The notes: generated from the letters alone by a model not told the origin. Counted from the first letter of the stretch, positions 1 through 5,480 are shown. The stretch: 5,577 nt of DNA from Candidatus Cloacimonadota bacterium (GCA_023230025.1 JALNYD010000191.1:1-5577), one strand, 5' to 3'. Made by a program: numbers and translations.

Positions 1-364
1 CACACTCCAGGGCTTTGCTGCCACATTGCTTTTGGGATTGTTCCGCCAGATTCAGGTTCTCTATGCTTTGCTCCAAAGCAGTGCTGGTGGCTGAGATTAA
101 CATGTTTTCCACAAGGTACAATTGCCCATGATAAAAATGATCTTGACTTTGGTCTATAAGAGGGGTCACCACCTTCAGCAGTTGCTTCGCCTTGCGTAGC
201 TCTCCCAAAGCGATCCTGGCTTTAATCTCCAACAAGCTAATGGCAATATCTGGAATTAGTTGAAGTTTTCTGGTTTTTTTCGTTGAATCTAGAAACTGGT
301 TGGGAGTATTCAAAGCTTGGCTGTTATATGTGTAATACTTACGGTACAATGCTTTTAAGTTCAT
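1..364 (-). CDS. TPR-like helical protein, N-terminal part only (C-terminus beyond the left edge)
   Basis: An open frame reads leftwards from an ATG at 364-362 to the window edge, giving 121 residues without a stop. The start is preceded by AGAGGA six bases upstream, and an in-frame TGA lies just before that, so this ATG is the likely start. The protein begins MNLKALYRKYYTYNSQ. It has no signal peptide or membrane segment, so it is probably cytoplasmic. Residues about 37-70 (IPDIAISLLEIKARIALGEL followed by a KAKQLL helix) have the small/large alternation of a tetratricopeptide-type helix pair, and residues about 78-117 look like a second pair. Such repeats usually bind partner proteins, and in bacteria they often precede a signalling output domain. 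No output domain is visible here, so the function is unknown. It is divergent from the large exported-protein gene. I am fairly sure it is a gene and unsure of the TPR label. Confidence 0.72.
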   Translation of the reverse strand, partial: MNLKALYRKYYTYNSQALNTPNQFLDSTKKTRKLQLIPDIAISLLEIKARIALGELRKAKQLLKVVTPLIDQSQDHFYHGQLYLVENMLISATSTALEQSIENLNLAEQSQKQCGSKALEC

Positions 365-416
365 CACAAATCCTCTATATCAGAAGTCATGCTAATCACA
401 ATATGTTTCCATTTTG

Positions 417-422
417 TGTCAA
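417..422 (-). promoter_or_regulatory. Possible -35 element of the left-hand gene
   Basis: On the minus strand a perfect TTGACA lies 52 bases before the ATG at 364. The matching -10 position (about 393-399) reads GTGATT or TGATTA, which is a poor fit, so the promoter rests on the -35 alone. Directly upstream of it (425-439) is the perfect inverted repeat CAAATC-AAC-GATTTG, placed where an activator or repressor could act. This is inference from position only. Confidence 0.25.
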
Positions 423-424
423 GA

Positions 425-439
425 CAAATCAACGATTTG
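425..439. promoter_or_regulatory. Inverted repeat CAAATC-AAC-GATTTG, possible operator
   Basis: Two perfect 6-bp arms (425-430 and 434-439) are separated by three bases. The heptamer CAAATCG occurs again at 484-490 and 505-511 (plus strand) and at 891-897 (minus strand), all within the same spacer. The copies at 484 and 505 lie inside an 11-bp direct repeat, TTTCAAATCGT, with a period of exactly 21 bp, about two helix turns, as expected for a protein binding cooperatively on one face of the DNA. No regulator is identified. The right arm overlaps the start of the larger inverted repeat at 434-732, so the motif could instead be a by-product of that element. Confidence 0.3.
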
Positions 440-732
440 GCGAATATATGGTGTGGATTAATACGCGTTCTCACTTATTTTTTCAAATCGTGTCACAATT
501 ATTTCAAATCGTCAGTTTTGTGGGTTTGCGATATCACGAGTTTTGCACATCATCTAATCACATCTAAGACAGTTTCCTCTTTGAAATTACATACTCTTGC
601 CGGGGCATGGGACGGAGCCCCATACAATATTGGATGGTGGGCTGGGCATGGATTATGTCATTTCAAACTAAACACGATGTAAAATAGAAGGTAATCCACG
701 TTATCTAACCCGCACCAGATATTTGCAAAAAC
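434..732. mobile_element. Possible miniature inverted-repeat element (degenerate)
   Basis: Positions 434-460 and the reverse complement of 706-732 match at 21 of 27 bases, sharing the core AATAT-N-TGGTG-N-GG-N-TTA. Further in, 476-493 and the reverse complement of 672-686 match again (TATTTT...ATCGTGT) with a 3-base gap, and the two blocks are similarly spaced in both arms. Each arm is thus about 60 bp, and they enclose about 180 bp with no believable gene. The tetranucleotide CAAC stands directly outside both ends (430-433 and 733-736) and could be a target-site duplication. Together this fits a decayed non-autonomous transposable element of about 300 bp. It could also be two inverted copies of a dispersed intergenic repeat or paired regulatory regions. 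Without other copies for comparison the mobile label stays tentative. Confidence 0.3.
602..621. repeat. Short GC-rich hairpin inside the long spacer
   Basis: GGGGC at 602-606 pairs with GCCCC at 617-621 around a 10-base loop. An alternative overlapping stem, ATGGG (607-611) with CCCAT (619-623), is also possible. It stands out in an AT-rich stretch and lies in the middle of the putative inverted-repeat element. No T-tract follows on either strand, so it is not an obvious terminator. Function unknown. Confidence 0.3.
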
Positions 733-1000
733 CAACAGCAGCGTTCTGATGGACTGCCCTACGGTCTTGGTCTCGAATCCGGTAAGCTCCGCTATGGATC
801 TCTGTATTGAACGGTTTTCGGTACTGATTAAAGAAGTTTCGGATATCTCTCTGTCTGATATACCCATAAGACCACTGTGTCAAGTGATGCCGATTTGACG
901 TTTTAAGTGAGGGTTTACAGCGGCAAACACAAACGCAGATAAAACTTGACAGATTATCAGTTTATGGTAGGTATGGACGTGGTGAAACACAATAAAGCAG

Positions 1001-1015
1001 TTCACTGATTGTGAA
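1001..1015. promoter_or_regulatory. Inverted repeat TTCAC-TGATT-GTGAA upstream of the exported-protein gene
   Basis: Perfect 5-bp arms around a 5-base spacer lie 67 bases before the start codon at 1083, a usual distance for a promoter-proximal operator. A weak TATAAG at 1039-1044 is the best -10 candidate downstream, but no matching -35 is seen at normal spacing. The half-sites point the opposite way to a CRP site (TGTGA...TCACA), so CRP is not implied. Short and possibly coincidental. Confidence 0.2.
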
Positions 1016-1069
1016 GAAGTGTGACATCAGACATACGCTATAAGCCATGGCCTAAGAGCGGACAAAAAC

Positions 1070-1076
1070 AAAGGAG
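1070..1076 (+). promoter_or_regulatory. Ribosome binding site of the exported-protein gene
   Basis: AAAGGAG ends six bases before the ATG at 1083. This is strong and well spaced, and it fixes the start that gives a complete signal peptide. Confidence 0.8.
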
Positions 1077-1082
1077 CCGATT

Positions 1083-3818
1083 ATGAAGATCAAGCTTGTT
1101 TGGTTAGAGCTCATCATCCTGATGACGCTGTTTTTTTCTGTATGTGGGGCCGAAACTGTAGTCACGATCGGAATGGGTGATTTCACGTCTCATTATCCCT
1201 TTAACGATTACTATACCTACACACATTCCCAGCAGTTGTATCTGGCTTCCGAAATTGGCAGTCCTGGTACCATCACCAGGATGAGATGGTACCGAGTCAA
1301 TCCTGACGCCGATCCAGACGCTATCGGAACCACCGAGATCTGGCTATCCCCCTACCATTACAACGAGTTTTTGACAGCCGACTGGGAAGATCCCGGCACG
1401 CTGGTGGCTACGATTTCTGATATTGATCTGGTAAGCGGGCCTCAGTGGTTTGAAGTGGATATCAGCGACTATGAATATTGCGGATCCAATCTGATGGTCT
1501 CGGTACGCACACAAGACGCGCCTTGGGAATCACCTCATGCTAATTGGCACGCCACGGACGTCTACCCCTTGCATTATGCCAAAGAAGGTCACGACGATGT
1601 CAACCTACCGGACTATATGGTCTATGGCAACACGCGTCCCAATATCCAGTTGGTGATGGAGGCATTTGCACCATCTACTGTACCCAATCCTGCTCTGGTA
1701 GTAAATCCTCAGAACGCCGCATCTGACCAGATGACAGACATCTCGCTTTCCTGGAATTCCGGAGGTGGCATGCCCAGTGGATACCATATCTATCTGGGAA
1801 CGGACAATCCTCCCAGCAATATCGTCAATGGAGTTGACCTGGGAAACAGCTACGTCTATACTCCCACTTTGGGTTTAGGGCAGACATATTACTGGCAGAT
1901 AGTGCCTTACAACTCAATCGGCAGCGCTGCGGGATGCCCCGTCTGGAGCTTTTCCACTCTCTCCCCGATTTCCACTTTTCCTCACAGCTACGGATTTGAG
2001 GAAGAGCAATATCCACCCGGGGGGTGGCATCATACCATAATCAGCGGAGCAACAGGTATTCAGAGAGTGAGCTCTTCCATCCAACCCGGCGCCAGTCCTC
2101 ACACCGGGTCCTGGATGGGATGGTACAACTGCCGGGAGCTCAGCAATGGTTCCAGCGCTAGACTTAGTTCTCCTCCAGTTCAGCGGACCGAGGACGGCTA
2201 CAATTATGCCGTGAGTTTTTGGATGTATCGGGACAGCGGCTACAGCACTAGAGCGGACAGGGTGAATGTCTGGGCGGGTAACAGAGACCTTCAGGGCGCT
2301 ACGCTCATGGGGACCATCAACCGGAGCAAAGATCTCAGCCCTGTGGAAACAGGCGCAAACGGATGGTACCAATACAGCTTTGCGCTGCCGGACGGAGTGA
2401 CGGACTTTGTGACCCTTGAAACCATATCTGCGTATGGATACAACATCTGCCTCGATGACATTGTCTTTACCAAGACTCCTGAAGGTGGATCGCCTCCCGG
2501 CTTTGCAGCCAATCCAAGCCCCTACCACAATGCCGAAAACGTTCTTCCAGACGTCGATCTGAGCTGGGACAGCGTGGATGGCGCCACCACTTACAAGATC
2601 ACCATAATGAACGCTGCCAACGAGGTTACCCAGGTGGTTGATACATCCACACCCGGCTATTCTTATTCGGCAGAGGGATATGACGAACAGGTGAAGTGGA
2701 GCGTCGATCCCGGAAACGAGTGGGGCTACGCGTCCAGCCTGGGATCTCCTCCGGTGTGGCAATACACCACTTTGCCTCCTAATGTGCCGGGTCCCTATCC
2801 CGTTCCCGGAACCACAGAATGGAATCCCAGCAACCGTTTGCTGGATTGGGAAAGCCTGCCGGGAGCTGATTCCTATATTGTCAGCATTGGTACGAATCCG
2901 GGTGCGACTGATGTTGTGAACTCGGTACCGGTAACCGACACAAAGTATATCCATCCCACTGACTTTCCGGAATCATCCAGTATCTATTGGCAGGCTAAAC
3001 CGATACGGGACGTTCATGATTACGAAGATGAGTGGAAAGCTCTATACACCGATCCGAATCAAACGCCGGAATATCCAGTGGCTGTTTCTGAAAACTTCGA
3101 CAGCAGCCCTCCCCCAAGCCTGCCTCAAGGCTTCAGAGGCATCTCCAAATCAACTACCTGCGGAGCTGGTGTGTCCACAGACAACACCTCGACCATGTCT
3201 CCACCCAATCAGGCAGTATTCTATGACGGAGGCGATCCTCTGGCTCAACAGTCGCTGGTCTCTGATGTAATACTGCCCTCTCTGAGACCCTGGCATGCTA
3301 CTATCAATTTCAAGTCGTATCTGTCTTCCCCGGGGAATCCGGGTTCCATGACAGTTCAGTGCGTGTCTGATCAAAGCTCCAATCCGATAGTCTATAGCCA
3401 GGAAACCATAGCAATACCCGCCACTCCTACCCAGTTTACCGCCACACTGGAGGTTCCAGCCGGAGTTCCTTGTCATGTGGCTTTCAACCCTTCTTCGGGA
3501 ATAGGGACATGTTATCTGGACGATATCGTAGTGGAATCCCTTCCTCCCGACCCTCCGGTCGGCTTTAAAATCATCAGAAACGGCATGGAATTCAAACTCC
3601 AGTGGGAAGCTGACATCGGTTATTTTATGTATAGGGTTTATCAGTCCGAAACACCCAACGGACCATGGATTTTGCTGGACCAAATAAATGATATATATAA
3701 CAATAGCCCCGTAATCGAATGTGATCTGGCCGGCCACCTCAATGATCCGGCCAAATACTACTATGTAACCGCAGAATGGTTTAGCCCCTACGCTCCCATC
3801 GATCCTACTGATCGTTGA
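1083..3818 (+). CDS. Large exported protein with Fn3-like and jelly-roll (choice-of-anchor/MAM-like) domains
   Basis: A complete 911-residue protein with a strong ribosome binding site. Residues 1-23 form a signal peptide (KIK, a hydrophobic core to about 20, likely type I cleavage after CGA). The bases around Cys21 do not make a lipobox, so it is probably not a lipoprotein. Visible domain order: about 25-193, a beta-rich N-terminal domain containing HSQQLYLASEIGSPGTITRM, of a kind seen in surface proteins of Cloacimonadota- and Bacteroidota-like genomes; 203-293, Fn3-like (DISLSWNS, TYYWQIVPYN); 298-466, a jelly-roll of choice-of-anchor J/MAM type ending ICLDDIVF; 471-563, Fn3-like (DVDLSWDSV, EQVKWSVDPGN); 566-656, Fn3-like (RLLDWESLPGADSYIV, IYWQAKP); 664-819, a second jelly-roll ending CYLDDIVV; 824-903, a final Fn3-like domain (KLQWEADIG). 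No catalytic motif is apparent, so a role in adhesion or in binding surface glycans or proteins is inferred. Unlike many proteins of this style, it ends inside an Fn3 domain with no visible sorting tail. The gene appears monocistronic and converges on the BtpA-family gene. Confidence 0.93.
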   Translation: MKIKLVWLELIILMTLFFSVCGAETVVTIGMGDFTSHYPFNDYYTYTHSQQLYLASEIGSPGTITRMRWYRVNPDADPDAIGTTEIWLSPYHYNEFLTADWEDPGTLVATISDIDLVSGPQWFEVDISDYEYCGSNLMVSVRTQDAPWESPHANWHATDVYPLHYAKEGHDDVNLPDYMVYGNTRPNIQLVMEAFAPSTVPNPALVVNPQNAASDQMTDISLSWNSGGGMPSGYHIYLGTDNPPSNIVNGVDLGNSYVYTPTLGLGQTYYWQIVPYNSIGSAAGCPVWSFSTLSPISTFPHSYGFEEEQYPPGGWHHTIISGATGIQRVSSSIQPGASPHTGSWMGWYNCRELSNGSSARLSSPPVQRTEDGYNYAVSFWMYRDSGYSTRADRVNVWAGNRDLQGATLMGTINRSKDLSPVETGANGWYQYSFALPDGVTDFVTLETISAYGYNICLDDIVFTKTPEGGSPPGFAANPSPYHNAENVLPDVDLSWDSVDGATTYKITIMNAANEVTQVVDTSTPGYSYSAEGYDEQVKWSVDPGNEWGYASSLGSPPVWQYTTLPPNVPGPYPVPGTTEWNPSNRLLDWESLPGADSYIVSIGTNPGATDVVNSVPVTDTKYIHPTDFPESSSIYWQAKPIRDVHDYEDEWKALYTDPNQTPEYPVAVSENFDSSPPPSLPQGFRGISKSTTCGAGVSTDNTSTMSPPNQAVFYDGGDPLAQQSLVSDVILPSLRPWHATINFKSYLSSPGNPGSMTVQCVSDQSSNPIVYSQETIAIPATPTQFTATLEVPAGVPCHVAFNPSSGIGTCYLDDIVVESLPPDPPVGFKIIRNGMEFKLQWEADIGYFMYRVYQSETPNGPWILLDQINDIYNNSPVIECDLAGHLNDPAKYYYVTAEWFSPYAPIDPTDR

Positions 3819-4054
3819 TCTTCGCTCTGGGATATCTATAGTTCCCACCCAGGCCAGAATTAGAATCCGACCTGGGTGGGAGCCGATACTGAAACCAAAG
3901 CTGGATAAATACTGTTCCCCTTTTCGTTCAAATCTTCAGTTGCTGAGTTGATTTTGCCATCGGCTACCTTGCTTGATGGGCATGATGGCCAAAGATTCAG
4001 TGGGCAGGAAGCGAAGGGGTGGCTGCCGTAACCTCCAATGGGCCGGGCAGATTC
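3819..4054. other. Convergent intergenic region
   Basis: These 236 bases separate the two convergent stop codons. Besides the strong hairpin at 3842-3882 there is a bulged stem, GCCATC (3956-3961) with GATGGC (3984-3989), and a weaker CTGCC/GGCAG stem (4023-4027 with 4046-4050) just after the minus-strand stop. Any of these could contribute to ending the leftward transcript, but none has a T-tract. A 33-codon plus-strand frame starting near 3976 has no ribosome binding site and is not called. Confidence 0.5.
3842..3882. terminator. Strong hairpin after the exported-protein gene, possible terminator lacking a T-tract
   Basis: TCCCACCCAGG (3843-3853) pairs perfectly with CCTGGGTGGGA (3871-3881) over 11 bp, closed by a possible G-U at 3842/3882, with a 17-base loop. 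It starts 24 bases after the stop codon at 3818, the usual place for a transcript end. Neither strand has a T-run after the stem, so it is not a textbook intrinsic terminator. It may stop or protect the 3' end of the plus-strand transcript, or serve both convergent genes. Confidence 0.5.
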
Positions 4055-4864
4055 TCAATTTCCTTGCCGCAGGTTTTGCACCTGTAGCATGAAGGATCGT
4101 ACTCTGGAAGTAGAGATGGGACGGTGCCAGATGCCATCTTCCTTGAAGTGAGAACCAACGATGAAAGCATCGGCTAAGGGCCAGAACTCTGCCAGATTGT
4201 CCAGAGTAATCCCGCTGCCCACGAGGATGGGCAGGCCAGAGGCCTTGCGGACAGAGATCAAATCTGCTGGGGCACAGGGCTCACCCGTGCTGCTACCGGT
4301 GACGATCAGACCGTCGGAAAGGAAGAATTCAGCAGCCTTGGCGGTCTCTGCCAGGCTGACATCAGCCGTGAGGGCGTGCGAGGAGTGCTTCTTTTTTATG
4401 TCGGTGAAGATTTCTATGCGCTCAGCGCCCAGATGATGGCGATAGCGCAGGAGCTCTCCGGCATCGCTATCCATATAGCCTTCATCGGCCAGATGCCCAA
4501 ACACAAAGCCTTCGGCGCGGATGTAATCCAGCTCGGCGCAGTGGGCAACGGCAAGGGCAGCCTTGTTTGCAGCGGCCAGGATTTGCAAACCCATGGGCAG
4601 TTTTGTCTCAGCTCTGAGCCGGGCGGCAATGATGGCGATCGCAGCCAGAGTCTCCTCGGGGGCCTTGCGGTTCAGATAGGGGATATCATGCATGTTTTCC
4701 AGCAGGATGGAATCCAGTCCGGCCTCCTGGTATACAGCCAGATCAAGCAGGGCAAGCTCGGTGATTTGGGCTACAGAGAGTTGCTGGCGCGGACTCCCCG
4801 GCAATGCTGCAATATGCACCATCCCGATGATTGGTTTGGGCTTAGAAGACTCAAACATGCTCAT
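4055..4864 (-). CDS. BtpA/SgcQ-family TIM-barrel protein
   Basis: A complete 269-residue protein, the usual length for the family. The start is the ATG at 4864-4862, six bases after AAGGAG; the next ATG two codons on is worse spaced. Family signatures seen: IGMVHIAALPGSP (13-25), EAGLDSILLENMHD (47-60), the DEGYMD segment (127-132), RYRHHLGAERIEIFTDIKKKHSSH in two pieces (140-149 and 150-163), SDGLIVTGSSTGEP (183-196), ILVGSGIT (213-220) and ADAFIVGSHFKEDG (231-244). The last two glycine-rich loops resemble phosphate-binding strands 7 and 8 of a TIM barrel. BtpA was described in cyanobacteria as needed for stable photosystem I, but homologues such as SgcQ occur in non-photosynthetic bacteria and archaea, where the reaction is unsettled. 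A role in photosynthesis is not implied here; sugar-phosphate or nucleotide-sugar chemistry is a guess from the fold. No signal peptide; cytoplasmic. I give no gene symbol because the function is not established. Confidence 0.93.
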   Translation of the reverse strand: MSMFESSKPKPIIGMVHIAALPGSPRQQLSVAQITELALLDLAVYQEAGLDSILLENMHDIPYLNRKAPEETLAAIAIIAARLRAETKLPMGLQILAAANKAALAVAHCAELDYIRAEGFVFGHLADEGYMDSDAGELLRYRHHLGAERIEIFTDIKKKHSSHALTADVSLAETAKAAEFFLSDGLIVTGSSTGEPCAPADLISVRKASGLPILVGSGITLDNLAEFWPLADAFIVGSHFKEDGIWHRPISTSRVRSFMLQVQNLRQGN

Positions 4865-4870
4865 GGAAAA

Positions 4871-4876
4871 CTCCTT
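4871..4876 (-). promoter_or_regulatory. Ribosome binding site that decides the BtpA-family start
   Basis: AAGGAG on the minus strand, six bases before the ATG at 4864. The reading frame stays open 42 codons further upstream to a TTG at 4990, but that start has no ribosome binding site, and the family's conserved N-terminus begins just after the ATG chosen here. Confidence 0.85.
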
Positions 4877-5021
4877 CTTGGGGATAATGAAACCATGGTG
4901 AGCCCCGGGAAGAGTCCCCACGGCATGGAGGCAGTCCAGGCAGGGCTTGCAGGCTGCTTTCAATCCCAGATATGGCTGGATTTCTGTCAATGTAAATCCC
5001 TGGCTGGCATTCCCCAGTTTT

Positions 5022-5237
5022 TTAATCCAGCCTTGTCTTCAATTGCCAAAGATCTCGTCTTTCTTCGATGCTATGCCTTCGTTTGTACTGAACGATCATA
5101 CTAATGCAGGTGTTCAAAACATCGCTGATCCTATAGGAGATAAAGTCTTTGGGCTTTGCCCAGTCCTTTTTGATGTACTGTAGCAGCTTAGGGAAGCCAG
5201 GCGCCAGGATCTGGATGTAAAAAAGGAATTGAATCAT
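5022..5237 (-). CDS. Possible small protein of 71 residues, unknown function
   Basis: The frame starts at ATG 5237-5235, nine bases after AGGTGA (5247-5252), and ends with TAA 158 bases before the BtpA-family start. A GTG three codons upstream touches the AGGTGA and is a worse start. The product begins MIQFLFYIQILAPGFPKLLQ and ends in a charged tail (KRRHSIEERRDLWQLKTR). It is basic and mostly helical by eye, with one mildly hydrophobic N-terminal stretch but no clear signal peptide. The middle (SYRISDVLNTCISMIVQYK) has a faint resemblance to the N-terminus of some DDE transposases, so a transposase remnant is one possibility, but nothing matching continues downstream in any frame. A candidate promoter lies just upstream. 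It could be co-transcribed with the BtpA-family gene. The coding call is uncertain. Confidence 0.4.
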   Translation of the reverse strand: MIQFLFYIQILAPGFPKLLQYIKKDWAKPKDFISYRISDVLNTCISMIVQYKRRHSIEERRDLWQLKTRLD

Positions 5238-5275
5238 TTGTGCCACTCACCTGCTTTTGAGGCCTATTTAGCGTT

Positions 5276-5303
5276 ATTATCAATTTCTTGAAGTCACAAA
5301 CAA
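5276..5303 (-). promoter_or_regulatory. Candidate promoter for the leftward unit (small gene and BtpA-family gene)
   Basis: On the minus strand TTGTTT (5298-5303) and GATAAT (5276-5281) are 16 bases apart. The -10 matches five of six consensus bases; the -35 matches only TTG. Initiation near 5268 would leave a leader of about 30 bases with the AGGTGA inside it. It lies between the small gene and the DnaA-box cluster, so DnaA could influence it. It also lies in the AT-rich stretch that might instead be an unwinding element. Confidence 0.3.
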
Positions 5304-5315
5304 CAGTTCATAACA

Positions 5316-5326
5316 GTTTGCTGCCG
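5316..5326 (+). repeat. Left arm of the 11-bp inverted repeat bracketing the DnaA boxes
   Basis: GTTTGCTGCCG at this position is the exact reverse complement of 5502-5512. The two copies enclose all three DnaA boxes and the small hairpins between them. Confidence 0.55.
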
Positions 5327-5332
5327 TCATTA

Positions 5333-5341
5333 TGTGGATAA
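5333..5341 (-). promoter_or_regulatory. DnaA box 1 (TTATCCACA)
   Basis: An exact match on the minus strand to the bacterial DnaA box TTATNCACA, in the form of the strongest E. coli boxes. A perfect GAATC-AA-GATTC inverted repeat (5346-5357) lies five bases away. It belongs to a cluster of three; see the origin candidate. Confidence 0.75.
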
Positions 5342-5394
5342 GTCTGAATCAAGATTCGAGAAAACCAATCCCTTGGACATTTGCATCACCTATA

Positions 5395-5403
5395 TGTGTA
5401 TAA
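5395..5403 (-). promoter_or_regulatory. DnaA box 2 (TTATACACA)
   Basis: An exact TTATNCACA match on the minus strand, nine bases from box 3 and pointing away from it. Confidence 0.7.
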
Positions 5404-5412
5404 ATCTTGTGG

Positions 5413-5421
5413 TTATCCACA
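5413..5421 (+). promoter_or_regulatory. DnaA box 3 (TTATCCACA), within a palindrome
   Basis: An exact TTATNCACA match on the plus strand. It forms the right part of TGTGG-TTAT-CCACA (5408-5421), whose opposite strand gives a degenerate second box (ATAACCACA). Confidence 0.75.
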
Positions 5422-5462
5422 TCATTTCCCGCTTTTTTGGGGGTCTGGCTGATTTCTGAGCT

Positions 5463-5480
5463 CTGAGATTTTTTTCTCAG
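5463..5480. repeat. Hairpin CTGAGA-T6-TCTCAG
   Basis: Perfect 6-bp arms (5463-5468 and 5475-5480) enclose six thymines. A further CTGAG lies just upstream at about 5457-5461. The T-run is in the loop, not after the stem, so this is not an intrinsic terminator. It may be part of the origin-like architecture or a protein site. Confidence 0.4.

Larger units (their letters stand above)
365..1082. other. 718-bp spacer between divergent genes, no supportable gene
   Basis: This AT-rich stretch separates the left partial gene from the exported-protein gene. Several short open frames exist on both strands (for example 60-69 codons on the minus strand between 658 and 883, and 94-97 codons on the plus strand between 283 and 682), but none has a convincing ribosome binding site or recognisable protein. 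Its content is the putative inverted-repeat element, the CAAATCG copies and two small candidate regulatory sites. A minus-strand TTGACA at 878-883, with TATCAG 17 bases downstream, could be a promoter directing a transcript leftwards across 600-850, but no product is evident. Confidence 0.6.

Noticed and set aside
105..113. TTTTCCACA, a near-consensus DnaA box
   Set aside because: A single relaxed match inside coding sequence, far from the cluster; expected by chance under the relaxed consensus.
599..660. Possible riboswitch (GGGACGGAGCC slightly recalls a c-di-GMP-I aptamer segment)
   Set aside because: Only a few bases resemble the aptamer, the flanking helices and tetraloop/receptor are absent, and no gene follows at a suitable distance on that strand.
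283..682. Two plus-strand frames of 94 and 97 codons
   Set aside because: They run over the start of the left-hand gene on the opposite strand and through the inverted repeat, with no ribosome binding site and low-complexity content.
658..883. Overlapping 60- and 69-codon minus-strand frames in the long spacer
   Set aside because: Neither start has a ribosome binding site and neither protein is recognisable. Part of the longer one simply translates the inverted-repeat arm (ANIWCGL, which also appears in translation of the other arm).
1083..1151. Lipoprotein signal peptide at Cys21
   Set aside because: The residues before the cysteine are Phe-Ser-Val, which do not fit a lipobox needing Gly, Ala or Ser just before Cys. 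Type I cleavage after CGA fits better.
1914..2954. 346-codon open frame on the minus strand
   Set aside because: It is entirely antisense to the exported-protein gene, has no recognisable domain, and is rich in Arg, His and Ile as expected from the complement of that gene's codons. The plus-strand frame has a signal peptide, ribosome binding site and recognisable domains.
3150..3848. 232-codon minus-strand open frame
   Set aside because: It is antisense to the 3' end of the exported-protein gene and would have to start inside the hairpin stem at 3843-3853. No family resemblance.
4376..5104. 242-codon plus-strand open frame
   Set aside because: It is antisense to the BtpA-family gene, whose protein is clearly recognisable. 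No ribosome binding site or known domain.
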